Below are positions 26,476-35,452 of a stretch of 64,000 bases of DNA, in pieces (positions within the stretch are counted from its first letter, which is position 1; the number at the start of each line of letters is the position of its first letter). The notes under the pieces are model-generated. The model saw nothing but the letters and a program-made list of their open reading frames with translations. It did not search any database and was not told the DNA's origin. The position numbers and the translations under genes were made by a program. The stretch covers positions 12,891-76,890 of the forward strand of contig CBIHOZ010000010.1 in the NCBI GenBank assembly GCA_966211525.1. The letters run 5' to 3'. Source of the DNA: Ohtaekwangia sp966211525 (GTDB lineage: Bacteria > Bacteroidota > Bacteroidia > Cytophagales > Cyclobacteriaceae).

Positions 26476-27015
26476 ATGCAGCTAACAGCAGGAAGTATTT
26501 ATCATGTATATAATCGCGGTAACAGTCGCGAACGTATATTCTTCTCTTCGGAAGACTACCGGCTTTTTTTGAAGAAAACCCGTCTTTACCTCAAGCCACA
26601 CGCAGATATACTGGCGTGGTGTTTAATGCCTACGCATTTTCATTTTTTGGTTCATGCCAATGAAACATCCGTACAGGTAACGGAAGAGACAGGCTTTAAA
26701 CGTCAGCAGTTTTCACAGGCGATGCGCCAATTATTGAGTTCGTATACGCACACGGTAAGTGAACAGGAGGGAAAAAGCGTAGGACTTTTCCTGCAACGCA
26801 CAAAAGCAGTCTGCGTATCAGACGACCGTGAGCATGCCGCGATAGCATTCCGGTATATACATCAAAGTCCTGTAAGAACGCGCTTGGTAGAGAAGCTTGA
26901 AGACTGGCCGTTCAGTTCCTTTGCAGACTATGCCGGCATACGCGATGGAAAACTCTGTGACCGTCCGCTGGCTACCCGCCTGCTGGATCTTCGGGAAGAA
27001 AGTGTTCTTGTTTGA
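26476..27015 (+). CDS. REP-associated tyrosine transposase-like protein (RAYT, Y1 HUH family)
   Basis: A 179-residue single-strand nuclease/transposase relative. It starts LTAGSIYHVYNRGNSRERIF, the typical family opening. The metal-binding HUH pair is His54 and His56 in LMPTHFHFLV, and the catalytic Tyr127 is in FRYIHQSPVRTRL. WPFSSFADYAG near residue 145 is the usual C-terminal block. All active-site residues are present, so it could be functional. RAYTs are single-copy domesticated transposases linked to palindromic intergenic repeats. The upstream extension to 26422 overlaps a promoter-like box, so the ATG at 26476 was used. Confidence 0.93.
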   Translation: MQLTAGSIYHVYNRGNSRERIFFSSEDYRLFLKKTRLYLKPHADILAWCLMPTHFHFLVHANETSVQVTEETGFKRQQFSQAMRQLLSSYTHTVSEQEGKSVGLFLQRTKAVCVSDDREHAAIAFRYIHQSPVRTRLVEKLEDWPFSSFADYAGIRDGKLCDRPLATRLLDLREESVLV

Positions 27016-27091
27016 GGTTCTGTTCTGTCGCGCGGATGATAAGAGATGTTGCAACAGATGTTTTGATGGGTTCTTAAAGCGGAGCGAAAAA

Positions 27092-27113
27092 GAAAAGTGT
27101 AAAGTCACTTTTC
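27092..27113. terminator. Hairpin between convergent RAYT and small unknown gene
   Basis: GAAAAGTG (27092-27099) and CACTTTTC (27106-27113) form a perfect 8-bp stem with a 6-base loop. It is weak in GC but correctly placed for two-way termination. Confidence 0.5.
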
Positions 27114-27123
27114 ATCGATGACC

Positions 27124-27453
27124 TTACACTTCGTGCTCGTGCATGTAGTTGATCAGTTCAATTTCTTCCGGTGTAAATTTATCCTTGTCTTTGGCTGTTC
27201 TTGACTCGATAAAATCTTCCAGCGTAATGTAGAACCGCAGTCTGTACTTCCAGATCAGTTTGCTACCGATTGCTTCCTTCAATTCGCGAAGGTCAGTCTT
27301 CTCATCGATCCAGTACATCTCATGTACATCACGTGTATCCGCTCCGCCACCAGTATAGCCAGGCATAAAGTTGATACGGGAATGTTCCAGTTTTCGCAGA
27401 ACTTCATTTCTGAAGTCGGACCTTCCGGTGATATATAATGTTGTCCAATTCAT
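27124..27453 (-). CDS. Conserved small protein of unknown function
   Basis: A 109-residue soluble, acidic and charged protein beginning MNWTTLYITGRSDFRNEVLR. The first ~80 residues alternate strands and helices (TLYITG, VLRKLEHSRINFMPGY, DLRELKEAIGSKLIWKYRLR), an alpha/beta fold. The tail (KFTPEEIELINYMHEHEV) is helical. No catalytic motif, signal peptide or membrane segment was seen. It is convergent with the RAYT gene and followed upstream by 629 bp without a gene. Confidence 0.75.
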   Translation of the reverse strand: MNWTTLYITGRSDFRNEVLRKLEHSRINFMPGYTGGGADTRDVHEMYWIDEKTDLRELKEAIGSKLIWKYRLRFYITLEDFIESRTAKDKDKFTPEEIELINYMHEHEV

Positions 27454-27743
27454 TGTTCTTAATAATAAAGTTGTACACAGCGTTTAAGTTTAAAAGATTG
27501 TATGGGTGCTATGTATAACTTCGATACAACCTTTTGTGCAGGTATATATTATATGTTGGTAACATCGGTTAAAAAATCCCTGCACCTAACCATACGCAAA
27601 GAAAACACCTAAGGTTTACTGCGAGCAACAAAACTTTATACATTTTATTACACCCGACAAGCGAAAACGTGTGTGTAAGTAGAAGACGATTTCGTGTAGA
27701 TATACCGTTGTGTTTGTAGAGACATTGGGACAATGTTTGAAAA

Positions 27744-28050
27744 GCTTCTGGCTGCTAGCTGCTAGTTGCAGGTAGATTGCTATAGGTTAAAAGTTTTTTG
27801 CTGCCCTGCAAAACTGAGTAGCACTATATAAATTAACTATAACAATTTGGGTGACTTTTGTCAGGTAACAAAATCTAATGTAGATATATATAGCCATAAA
27901 CTTACCCGCCAAAAAGCCACTATCCCAATTCTTACTTCTTACTTCTGGCTTCTTACTTCTTACTCGCAGCTCAAAGCTCATGGCTCGCAGCTTTTTAAAT
28001 CAACAATCTTCCAGCAGCCTGCAGCCAGCCGCTCCCTACTGCTCATAGCT
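27744..28050. repeat. Intergenic word-repeat cluster upstream of the alpha/beta hydrolase
   Basis: Holds GCTTCTGGCTGCTAGCTG-type words (27744-27772), a TTCTTACTTC array (27929-27963), a CTCGCAGCTCAAAGCTC word (27963-27992) and a CCAGCAGCCTGCAGCC word (28011-28050). The TTCTTACTTC and CTCGCAGC words are adjacent. Confidence 0.8.
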
Positions 28051-28057
28051 AATTTTG
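28050..28057 (+). promoter_or_regulatory. Candidate -7 promoter box (TAATTTTG)
   Basis: TAnnTTTG match 25 bp before the ATG at 28083. It overlaps the end of the repeat cluster (CATAGCTAATTTTG), so the repeat may supply part of the promoter. Confidence 0.4.
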
Positions 28058-28082
28058 ACTATCTTTAACCAAATCTACCCGT

Positions 28083-29090
28083 ATGACTTCGAAGCGTATC
28101 ATTAAAATTACCTTTCCTATCTTGTTGGTGGGAATTTATTTCCTGGGTCCCAAGCCGGCTACTCCGGTATTTAACCTTACGTTGCCTCAGGTGCCTGATG
28201 GTGCTCAGGCGTTGGAACAATATGTAGCAGCCAACGAGGCAAAGCATAAACTGAAACCAAATAATGAAGCACGTATTGTCTGGACTGACAGCACGCGCAC
28301 GAAGACTCCGTATGCTATAGTATACCTGCACGGATTTACTGCGAGTCAGATGGAAGGATCTCCAATACATGAACAATTTGCTGAAAAGTTTCATTGCAAT
28401 CTATACCTGTCGCGACTGGCTGATCATGGCATTGATACAACGGATGCCCTGTTGAATTTTACTCCCGACAGATTATGGGAAAGCGCCAAGCAGGCTTTGG
28501 CGATCGGCAAGAAGCTGGGCGATAAAGTTATCCTCGTAAGCACATCTACCGGGGGCACGCTGGCATTGAAACTGGCGGCTGAATATCCGAACGATGTACA
28601 TGCACTCATCAATCTTTCGCCGAACATTGCGATCAACAGCGGTGCTGCGTTTTTATTAAACGATCCCTGGGGACTATATATCGTACGCGCAGTAAAGGGT
28701 GGAAAATATAGTATATCTGAAGACGACACCGAGGAAGAGGCGAAGTACTGGTATACACAATACAGACTCGAAGCAACGACACAACTGGAAGAACTGGTTG
28801 AATCCACCATGACGGAAGAAACATTCAAACGCGTTAAACAACCTTCCCTCACGCTATACTATTACAAAAACGAAGAAGAACAGGATCCACAGGTAAAAGT
28901 AAGCGCCATGCTCGACATGAACGAGAAGTTGGCCACACCGGCAGAATTAAAACAAACTGTAGCCTTCCCCGATGCTGGCAGACACGTAATCGGCTCTTCA
29001 CTCACAAATCCAAACTACGAAGAAGTATATAAGGCGATGGAGAAGTTTGCTGTGGAAAAACTGAAATTAACAGCAAGCCCCGAGCTGTGA
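28083..29090 (+). CDS. Membrane-anchored alpha/beta hydrolase
   Basis: A 335-residue hydrolase with an N-terminal signal anchor (about 6-22, IIKITFPILLVGIYFLG). Oxyanion motif YLHGFTAS is at about 81-88. The nucleophile block reads LVSTSTGGT with Ser155, so the usual G-x-S-x-G first Gly is Ser. The C-terminal His is in AGRHVIGSS. The fold resembles carboxylesterases and monoacylglycerol lipases. Substrate unknown. It has its own probable promoter and is followed by a repeat cluster. Confidence 0.88.
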   Translation: MTSKRIIKITFPILLVGIYFLGPKPATPVFNLTLPQVPDGAQALEQYVAANEAKHKLKPNNEARIVWTDSTRTKTPYAIVYLHGFTASQMEGSPIHEQFAEKFHCNLYLSRLADHGIDTTDALLNFTPDRLWESAKQALAIGKKLGDKVILVSTSTGGTLALKLAAEYPNDVHALINLSPNIAINSGAAFLLNDPWGLYIVRAVKGGKYSISEDDTEEEAKYWYTQYRLEATTQLEELVESTMTEETFKRVKQPSLTLYYYKNEEEQDPQVKVSAMLDMNEKLATPAELKQTVAFPDAGRHVIGSSLTNPNYEEVYKAMEKFAVEKLKLTASPEL

Positions 29091-29095
29091 AGAAA

Positions 29096-29262
29096 GCTGC
29101 TGGCTACAAGTTGCTGGCGGCTGGAATTTTAGATAAACAGCTACGAGCCGCGAGCGTTGAGCTGCGAGTGAATTTATGACTCTAGGTGCGTTGCCAAAAG
29201 CGAGTATCGGATAAATTACAACACACAAACCAGCAGCCAGTAGCTAGCGGCTAGCAGCTTTT
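29096..29262. repeat. Intergenic word-repeat cluster with inverted order between convergent genes
   Basis: GCTGCTGGCTACAAGTTGC-type word (from about 29096), an inverted CTCGCAGC-type word (29138-29168) and a CCAGCAGCCAGTAGCTAGC word (29230-29262). A last fragment, CTGCTAGTAG, overlaps the stop codon of the GIN gene at 29301. Confidence 0.8.
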
Positions 29263-29300
29263 AAAAAAAGCATCGCCACTAGCCTCTGGCACCAACACTG

Positions 29301-30038
29301 CTAGTAGATCTTGTCAATGTGTGTTCTTCCAAAAATAAGGCCTGTGCTTACCTGGGCGTCTCCGTTATAGGATACGCGTGATTCACCAAAGGAATTTACG
29401 CGAAGTTCGTCTTGTGTAGTGAGTTTGATTTTACTCTCGCCATATATATTCGTAATGGTGGAGAAACTCTTTAAGGCTTGTGTATCAATCTTGTTCTCGC
29501 CGAAGAGTCTGTACTTCTGGTATTCGGCTGTGCCTCCTTTTATTTTCAGATCATTCTGACCATAGAAACTGGTCTTGAGGTATTCTGTTTTTATACCGGC
29601 TAACGTTATTTCATTTTCACCATACGCTTTCAGTTTAAACTTCCTGGCTTTCAGTTCGCTCTTGCAGGTAAGTTCCTGTGCTCCGCGAATTTCAAGATGT
29701 TTCAACTGGCGATAGGTAACGTATGCTGTTACCGTAGCATTTCTATAGACACTGTTCTTTCCCCAGTGCTCACGTTCTAGTTTCTCTGTTACCTTGGCAT
29801 CATCCAGGTAAAGACGAAGTGTTTTTCCTTTTACTTCGATATTGATCTTATCGGCTGATACATTGGAATATACCATGCGAATACTTTCGTGATCACCTTC
29901 TTCAAGAATAACATTGATCTTCGGAGAAGCAATAACCCGGTTAAAGGAACGGAGGTCTTTCGTAATTTCTTCTTGTCCGTATGAAATAGTAGCTACAGCG
30001 AACAGAAGCGAGGCGAGGGTAATTTTAATCATTTTCAT
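29301..30038 (-). CDS. Exported GIN-domain (DUF2807) protein
   Basis: A 245-residue protein with signal peptide MKMIKITLASLLFAVATISY cleaved before GQ. The mature part is a right-handed beta-helix-like run of short strands: FKLKAYGENEITLAGIKTEY, LKTSFYGQNDLKIKGGTAEY, YRLFGENKIDTQALKSF, STITNIYGESKIKLTTQDEL and VNSFGESRVSYNG. The repeating (Y/F)GE-S/N-x-I pattern is typical of GIN heads. These proteins are common in Bacteroidota; a surface or adhesin role is proposed for the family but not proven. The stop codon lies inside a repeat word. Confidence 0.9.
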   Translation of the reverse strand: MKMIKITLASLLFAVATISYGQEEITKDLRSFNRVIASPKINVILEEGDHESIRMVYSNVSADKINIEVKGKTLRLYLDDAKVTEKLEREHWGKNSVYRNATVTAYVTYRQLKHLEIRGAQELTCKSELKARKFKLKAYGENEITLAGIKTEYLKTSFYGQNDLKIKGGTAEYQKYRLFGENKIDTQALKSFSTITNIYGESKIKLTTQDELRVNSFGESRVSYNGDAQVSTGLIFGRTHIDKIY

Positions 30039-30174
30039 AAATCCTTATAGTAGTGTTTTATCCCAGACAGCCGACCTGGTGTTTACCCCTATGCGTCAAT
30101 TAAAAGTTAATCGTTATAAGTTTATCTGTTATCCGTATTTACTAATAACGGTTAACGTGTAACGGATAACGTTA

Positions 30175-32601
30175 TTACTCGTCACGAAGGGAATTAACCG
30201 GGTTGCCCTGTGAAGCTTTCCAGGCGCGGTAACTGACCGAGAAGAAGGCGATGGTAAATGTAGCGAGACCGGCTACTATAAATATCCACCATGCCGGTTC
30301 GATATGATAGGCGAATTGCTTTAGCCAGATGTGCATGAGCCATCCGCTGATGGGCCAGGCGAGGAGGTTAGCGATCAATACCAGCTTCAGGAAATCTTTA
30401 TTGAGTAAACGAATGATGCTGCGTTCTGTTGCACCCATCACTTTACGAATGCCAATTTCTTTTGTTCGTTGTTCCGCCATGAAATTGGCAAGACCTACCA
30501 GACCCAGGCAGGCTATAAAAAAAGCGAGTACTGTAAAGATCAGAAAGAGCTGGCCGATGCGCCTTTCGGTTTGATGTTTGCGTTCAAAATTCCGGTCGAG
30601 GAAAGTATATTCGAAGGCGGCCTCAGGTGAATGTTTTTTCCAGAGACTTCGAATGGTATCGAGGGTTTGCTCAACGTGGGTTCCCTGTATACGAATTGCC
30701 ATCTCCCAGTTCGGTTGCTTGCCCAATACAATCGCCATCGGCTGGATCGGATCTTTCAACGATTGGAAGTTGAAGTCCTGCATGATACCGATCACTTCGT
30801 GTTCAACCGCTTTTTCATGTCCGCCATATATACTCCACAATGTTTTACCGGCCAGTGTTTTTATACCCATCTTTTCCGCAGCCGTCTCGTTGAGGATCAT
30901 TGCTGTTGAATCGGATGGAAACTCGGGAGAGAAGAACCTGCCGGTGATCATTTTATACTTCATCGTGCGCATGTGATCGTAGTCCATCTCATACACATTT
31001 AACATATAGTCGCGGGCCGGGTCGGTAGTACTGAATACAAATTGCCAGTCGATGTTGGGAGGGAGGCGATTGCAATAGCTCGCGGCTACGATGGATTCAT
31101 GTTGCAGTAATTCTTTTTTAAATGCGGCACCGTTCTCACCAAGGTTACGCGTATGCAGCAGGTTTACCAGGTTGCTCTTATCGAACCCGAGACTTGCCTT
31201 CTGTATATATTGCAGTTGTTGATATACCACCAGCGTAGCAATGATCAACCCCGATGAAATAAAGAATTGGAATACAACCAGTGCATTGCGTATACCATAC
31301 GTCCGCCTGCGCGAACGGATGCGTCCCTTCATTACTTCAATAGGCGAGAAGGTTGTAAGATAGAATGCCGGGTAACTTCCTGCGAGTAAACCTACAATGA
31401 TCGCGAAGATGGGCAGCCCTGTGAAGAACAGCGGTGACAGAAACACACGCATGCTCAGTTGCTTTTCGGCAAGTATATTGAAAGGCAGAAGCAATATACT
31501 GACGATGAACAATGCCAGCAGCACGGCAATCACTATATAGAAGAACGATTCGAGCATGAACTGACCAATGAGACGAGACACCGGTGCGCCAACCGTTTTA
31601 CGTACGCCAACTTCTTTCGCGCGACTAGCCGAACGTGCCGTTGACAGATTCATAAAGTTAATGCAGGCCAGTAGCGTGATGAAGGCTGCTATAGCACTGA
31701 AGAGGTATATATACTGAATGTTACCGTTGGTCTCAATCTCATCGGTAAAGCGCGAGTAGAGATGTATGTCCGTGAGACGTTGTGTAAAAAATGCAATCTC
31801 GTTGCCTTGTATTTTTGACTGATCAATATTTACTCTTCTCAATTCTTCCAGTTCCGGATCTACGTGCTTCTTGACAAAAGCATGCAGCATTTCATCAACC
31901 GGTTTGATGGTAGCATCGGGCTTGAGTTTGAAATAAGTGATGGTGCGTCCGGTTACCCAGTTCGAGGTGTGCACATCGTCCCACGAAGTAAGCGAAAGTA
32001 TACCGGTGAAATGAAAGTGGCTGTTGGTAGGAGGATCCGCAGCAATGCCGCTAACCTGCACAGTATATCCCTGTGCCAGCACCATCGTTTTTCCGATTGG
32101 TGTTTTATCGCCAGGGCCTTTATAGTCGAAGTAACGTTGGGCTGTAGATTCGGTAATGACCAGTTTACGTTGACCATGCAGTACCTCATCGGGATCACCT
32201 TCTATCAATTGAAAATTAAAGAAGTGAAAGAAGTTTGAATCTGCTAATAAAAGATTAGGTTCGGTAAAGGACCGATCTTCATAGCGCATCGGAAATGTAG
32301 CCCAGCTTGCCAGTTGTGTGACAGATTCCACAGCACTGCTTTCGCGTTGAAGTGTCTTTGCCAGCGGAGCTGCAGTATATACCGATAATACTTTTTTGCC
32401 CTGCAACATGCCACGAAACGCGACACGGTATATACGATTGGCATTCGGGTGGAAGGTATCATAGCTTAGTTCATCATGGAGGTATAACACAATGAGAAGG
32501 CTACACGCAATGCCGATGGTAAGTCCGGCAATGTTTATGAACGAGAAGCCTTTGTGCCGAAGCATATACCGTAACGCTATGGACAAGTAGCTTTTTATCA
32601 T
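30175..32601 (-). CDS. MacB/FtsX-type ABC transporter permease, ~800-residue Bacteroidota type (copy 1)
   Basis: An 808-residue inner-membrane protein with two MacB-like periplasmic domains and two FtsX domains. N-terminal TM helix: INIAGLTIGIACSLLIVLYL, followed by the family tag DELSYDTFHPNANRIYRV. FtsX 1 (about 285-430) includes KEVGVRKTVGAPVSRLIGQF. FtsX 2 (about 680-805) includes TKEIGIRKVMGATERSIIRL and ends NPVNSLRDE. Known relatives work with a separate ATPase in efflux or mechanotransmission. No ATPase gene is adjacent. It follows copy 2 on the same strand, separated by 137 bp with a structured hairpin. Confidence 0.93.
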   Translation of the reverse strand: MIKSYLSIALRYMLRHKGFSFINIAGLTIGIACSLLIVLYLHDELSYDTFHPNANRIYRVAFRGMLQGKKVLSVYTAAPLAKTLQRESSAVESVTQLASWATFPMRYEDRSFTEPNLLLADSNFFHFFNFQLIEGDPDEVLHGQRKLVITESTAQRYFDYKGPGDKTPIGKTMVLAQGYTVQVSGIAADPPTNSHFHFTGILSLTSWDDVHTSNWVTGRTITYFKLKPDATIKPVDEMLHAFVKKHVDPELEELRRVNIDQSKIQGNEIAFFTQRLTDIHLYSRFTDEIETNGNIQYIYLFSAIAAFITLLACINFMNLSTARSASRAKEVGVRKTVGAPVSRLIGQFMLESFFYIVIAVLLALFIVSILLLPFNILAEKQLSMRVFLSPLFFTGLPIFAIIVGLLAGSYPAFYLTTFSPIEVMKGRIRSRRRTYGIRNALVVFQFFISSGLIIATLVVYQQLQYIQKASLGFDKSNLVNLLHTRNLGENGAAFKKELLQHESIVAASYCNRLPPNIDWQFVFSTTDPARDYMLNVYEMDYDHMRTMKYKMITGRFFSPEFPSDSTAMILNETAAEKMGIKTLAGKTLWSIYGGHEKAVEHEVIGIMQDFNFQSLKDPIQPMAIVLGKQPNWEMAIRIQGTHVEQTLDTIRSLWKKHSPEAAFEYTFLDRNFERKHQTERRIGQLFLIFTVLAFFIACLGLVGLANFMAEQRTKEIGIRKVMGATERSIIRLLNKDFLKLVLIANLLAWPISGWLMHIWLKQFAYHIEPAWWIFIVAGLATFTIAFFSVSYRAWKASQGNPVNSLRDE

Positions 32602-32640
32602 ACCGATTTACGGTGTGAATATACGGCTCCAAAATGGATA

Positions 32641-32700
32641 GTACATCATGGTCCGCAGCCAGCGGTCTCCATACAATCAGAATGGATGCTGCTGATGTAC
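32641..32700. other. Long imperfect hairpin between the two permease genes
   Basis: GTACATCA (32641-32648) pairs with TGATGTAC (32693-32700). GCAGC (32655-32659) pairs with the adjoining GCTGC (32688-32692), leaving a 6-base bulge. TCCAT and ATGGA close the loop. GGTCTC (32664-32669) could instead pair with GAGACC (32701-32706). It may be a palindromic repeat or an RNA element; no U-run was seen. Confidence 0.5.
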
Positions 32701-32738
32701 GAGACCACGGCTATGGAATTCACTATGTAAACTAAAAA

Positions 32739-35129
32739 CTATTCGCTGCGAAGGGCATCCACCGGATTGCTGAGGGCCGCCTTCAGTGCCTGGAAGCTGA
32801 TGGTAAGCAACGCGATTACGATCGATGCTATACCCGCTATAATAAAAGTACCCGCTCCGATTGAGATGCTATATTGAAAGTCGGCCAGCCACTGGTTCAT
32901 CACGAAGTATGCAATGACGCTGGCTACGATAAACGATACAAAGATGAGTTGTATAAACTCTGCTGATAATTTATACAGGATGGTGCCGTTGCTGGCACCC
33001 AGTACTTTGCGTATGCCAATCTCTTTTCTGCGTTGTTCAGCTGTAAACGCTGAGAGTGCAAAGAGACCCAGGCCGGCAATGATCATGGCCAGTGTTGTGA
33101 AGTGAGTGAACATACTGGCGAAGGCCTGTTCATTCCGATACAGGTTGGCGAATTGTTCATCGAGGAAAGCATACTCGAATGTAGTGCCTGGATTTATTTT
33201 CTTCCACGTGTCTTCTATAAATGCAATGGTCTCTTTCATGTTCGCTGATTTCACTTTCACCGCCATTGATCCGTTATCCTTGTTATAGAGCATGAACAGC
33301 GGTTCGAGTTTATGGCGTATCGTGGCGAAGTGAAAATCTTTTACAACGCCCACCACGGTATAGGTGGTGAGATCGTTGATGGTGGCACCGGATTGTAAAC
33401 TTATCTTTTTACCAACCGGATCTTTCCATTTGAGGAAGCGTGCCATCTCCTCGTTAATGATCATCGAAAGCGAATCATCGTAGTCGAGTGAGAAGTTTCG
33501 TCCATCCATAACTTTGATACCCATCGTAGGTATAAAGCTTTCGTCCGCTACCATAATACTGGTAATGATATTCGTCTCGGCACTGATGGCACCCTCGGGG
33601 AAAATATTGGTGCGTCCCAACTGTTGTCCCATGCGGGAAGATGAAGTACCGGCAGCCACTATATTGGGGTTGTGCAGCAATTCATTTTTCAACGTGGTGG
33701 CATTGGCAACAATCTGTCCGTTCTGCTGCAACGTTATTACCTGCTCGCGACTATAGCCGAGATCGGTAGTATATATGAACCGCATCTGCTGATATACTAT
33801 ACCGGTGCCTACCATAAGTGCAATGGAGATTGTAAACTGAAGCACGACCAATGCCTTACGCAACCGTATACCGCCGGCTGAATTCTTGAATGAGCCTTTC
33901 AGTACCAGTATAGGTTTAAAGGATGAGAGTACAAACGCAGGATATAGTCCCGCTAATGTACCTACGATCAACACCAGCCCTGCAAGCATCGCGATACTTT
34001 GGGGCTGCATGAGTACCGTAACATCGGCAAACCGGTGGTACGTGCTGTTAAGCAACGGTACGGCTACCAGCACAGCAGCAACGGCCAGCAATGCCGCTAC
34101 ACAGGTTACCAGTATCGATTCGATAAGGTGCTGCGCAATAAGTTGCTGGCGTACAGCGCCAATTACTTTGCGCATGCCTACTTCCTTCGCGCGCCCGGTT
34201 GACTTGGCCGTAACCAGGTTCATGAAGTTTACGGCTGCCAGTATCAGAATTAGTATAGCAATGGTGGAGAGTACATATACATTCAATACATCCGATTTAT
34301 TAGCATTTGTCTCAAAGAGAATTTCTTTTGATTTCAAGTGAACATCCTGCAACGGCTGCACTACAGGTGTAAAGAATTCGTATGCGTTGTTCTTGGTGCT
34401 GATGGCTTTCAGTTTTGCGTTCAGGTCAGCAGGGTCAACCGGTTTATCGAGCAGCAAGTACGAGAAGCAAAATATACCTTGCCACGTGTCGAGCGCCTGT
34501 CGCAGGCCATCTTCATTTTGGCCCGGTACAAGCGAATGCAGCAGATCAAATTGTAAGTGTGAATTTTTGGGAAGATCGGCAAGTACAGCCGTTACATTCA
34601 GGTCGGTGTTTTGGTTGAGCTTCACCGTTTTACCGATCGGATTTTCGCTGCCGAAAATTTTCTTCGCGAGCGTTTCGGTGATCACAATAGAGCCCGGTTT
34701 ATCCAGCGCACCCGTTGTGGCGCCATCAATGATTTTGAAATCGAATACTTCAAATATAGCAGGGTCGGCACGGAAGGCGGCTTCGCATTTCAAAGGTTTA
34801 TCCTGGTAGCTTAAATCATAGCGACCACCGCCGGTAAGGCGTGCACTTTTTATTACTTCCGGTAATTCTTCTTCCGCAGCCGGTGCGAGGCGAGGTTGTG
34901 TAACACCAACCAGTTTGCTGCTTACACCTTCAGCACTATCGATGGTGAGCAGGCGTACAATGCGTGTATAGTTGGTGTGAAATGTATCGTAGGAAAGATC
35001 TTCGGCAACGTACAGGTATATAATCATACTCGCGGTGAGTCCGAATGCCAGCCCGATGATCTTGATAAATGAATATCCTTTTTGCTTCAGCAGGTTGCGT
35101 AGGCCCGTAATGAAGTAGCTCTTGAACAT
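32739..35129 (-). CDS. MacB/FtsX-type ABC transporter permease, ~800-residue Bacteroidota type (copy 2)
   Basis: A 796-residue paralogue of the next gene. N-terminal helix FIKIIGLAFGLTASMIIYLY is followed by VAEDLSYDTFHTNYTRIVRL. FtsX 1 has RAKEVGMRKVIGAVRQQLIA; FtsX 2 has RRKEIGIRKVLGASNGTILY and the end NPVDALRSE. Two large periplasmic parts lie after the first helix and between the FtsX modules. It shares the order and tags of the other three copies but clearly differs in sequence, so this is an old family expansion, not a recent duplication. Substrate unknown. Confidence 0.93.
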   Translation of the reverse strand: MFKSYFITGLRNLLKQKGYSFIKIIGLAFGLTASMIIYLYVAEDLSYDTFHTNYTRIVRLLTIDSAEGVSSKLVGVTQPRLAPAAEEELPEVIKSARLTGGGRYDLSYQDKPLKCEAAFRADPAIFEVFDFKIIDGATTGALDKPGSIVITETLAKKIFGSENPIGKTVKLNQNTDLNVTAVLADLPKNSHLQFDLLHSLVPGQNEDGLRQALDTWQGIFCFSYLLLDKPVDPADLNAKLKAISTKNNAYEFFTPVVQPLQDVHLKSKEILFETNANKSDVLNVYVLSTIAILILILAAVNFMNLVTAKSTGRAKEVGMRKVIGAVRQQLIAQHLIESILVTCVAALLAVAAVLVAVPLLNSTYHRFADVTVLMQPQSIAMLAGLVLIVGTLAGLYPAFVLSSFKPILVLKGSFKNSAGGIRLRKALVVLQFTISIALMVGTGIVYQQMRFIYTTDLGYSREQVITLQQNGQIVANATTLKNELLHNPNIVAAGTSSSRMGQQLGRTNIFPEGAISAETNIITSIMVADESFIPTMGIKVMDGRNFSLDYDDSLSMIINEEMARFLKWKDPVGKKISLQSGATINDLTTYTVVGVVKDFHFATIRHKLEPLFMLYNKDNGSMAVKVKSANMKETIAFIEDTWKKINPGTTFEYAFLDEQFANLYRNEQAFASMFTHFTTLAMIIAGLGLFALSAFTAEQRRKEIGIRKVLGASNGTILYKLSAEFIQLIFVSFIVASVIAYFVMNQWLADFQYSISIGAGTFIIAGIASIVIALLTISFQALKAALSNPVDALRSE

Positions 35130-35452
35130 AGGTTATGCGATTTGCTATGCGTAAGTCAATAGTAGTGCCATGAAAAAAAGCGCAGAAATTGTGAACGGGA
35201 AGCGCGATTTCCCAAGCTGGGGGATGGACGCTTCTGTACGGATTCGTCCGCGAGCGGGCAAATGCAGTGGGCCTGCGGATGACGCTGATTGACGCAGAAC
35301 AATATTGCAGACTGACGGTATAGGCGTTGAGTAGGATGCGAAAATATATTCTCAATATATTCTTAGTGTAGAGTGATAAAAAAGTCTCCGTTGATCTGGG
35401 AGCTCTGCGGGTAATATTCTTTATTCGCGTAATTTGAAATTGATTTGCATGT
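35130..35452. other. 323-bp gene-free divergent region
   Basis: No gene was recognised. It contains GGGAA/TTCCC around a GCGCGA loop (about 35199-35215), a CTGCGGATGACGCTGATTG half-word (about 35273) related to the CCGCAGA elements, and AATATATT-CTC-AATATATT (35343-35361), which is both direct and inverted. A promoter for the NADAR gene is not obvious; TAATTTGA at 35430 is one base off the -7 pattern. Confidence 0.6.

Larger units (their letters stand above)
27454..28082. other. 629-bp gene-free stretch with AT-rich part and repeat words
   Basis: 27454-27735 holds no recognisable gene; it has GTGCAGG (27536-27542) inverted as CCTGCAC (27579-27585) around an AT-rich loop. From 27744 the intergenic repeat words begin and run almost to the promoter of the next gene. 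No tRNA or known riboswitch was recognised. Confidence 0.7.

Noticed and set aside
27454..27735. Possible riboswitch or small RNA in the long gap
   Set aside because: No known riboswitch core was recognised and only one weak inverted repeat (GTGCAGG/CCTGCAC) is present.
35343..35361. AATATATT-CTC-AATATATT as a replication-origin or phage element
   Set aside because: Too short and AT-simple; no DnaA boxes or phage genes nearby.
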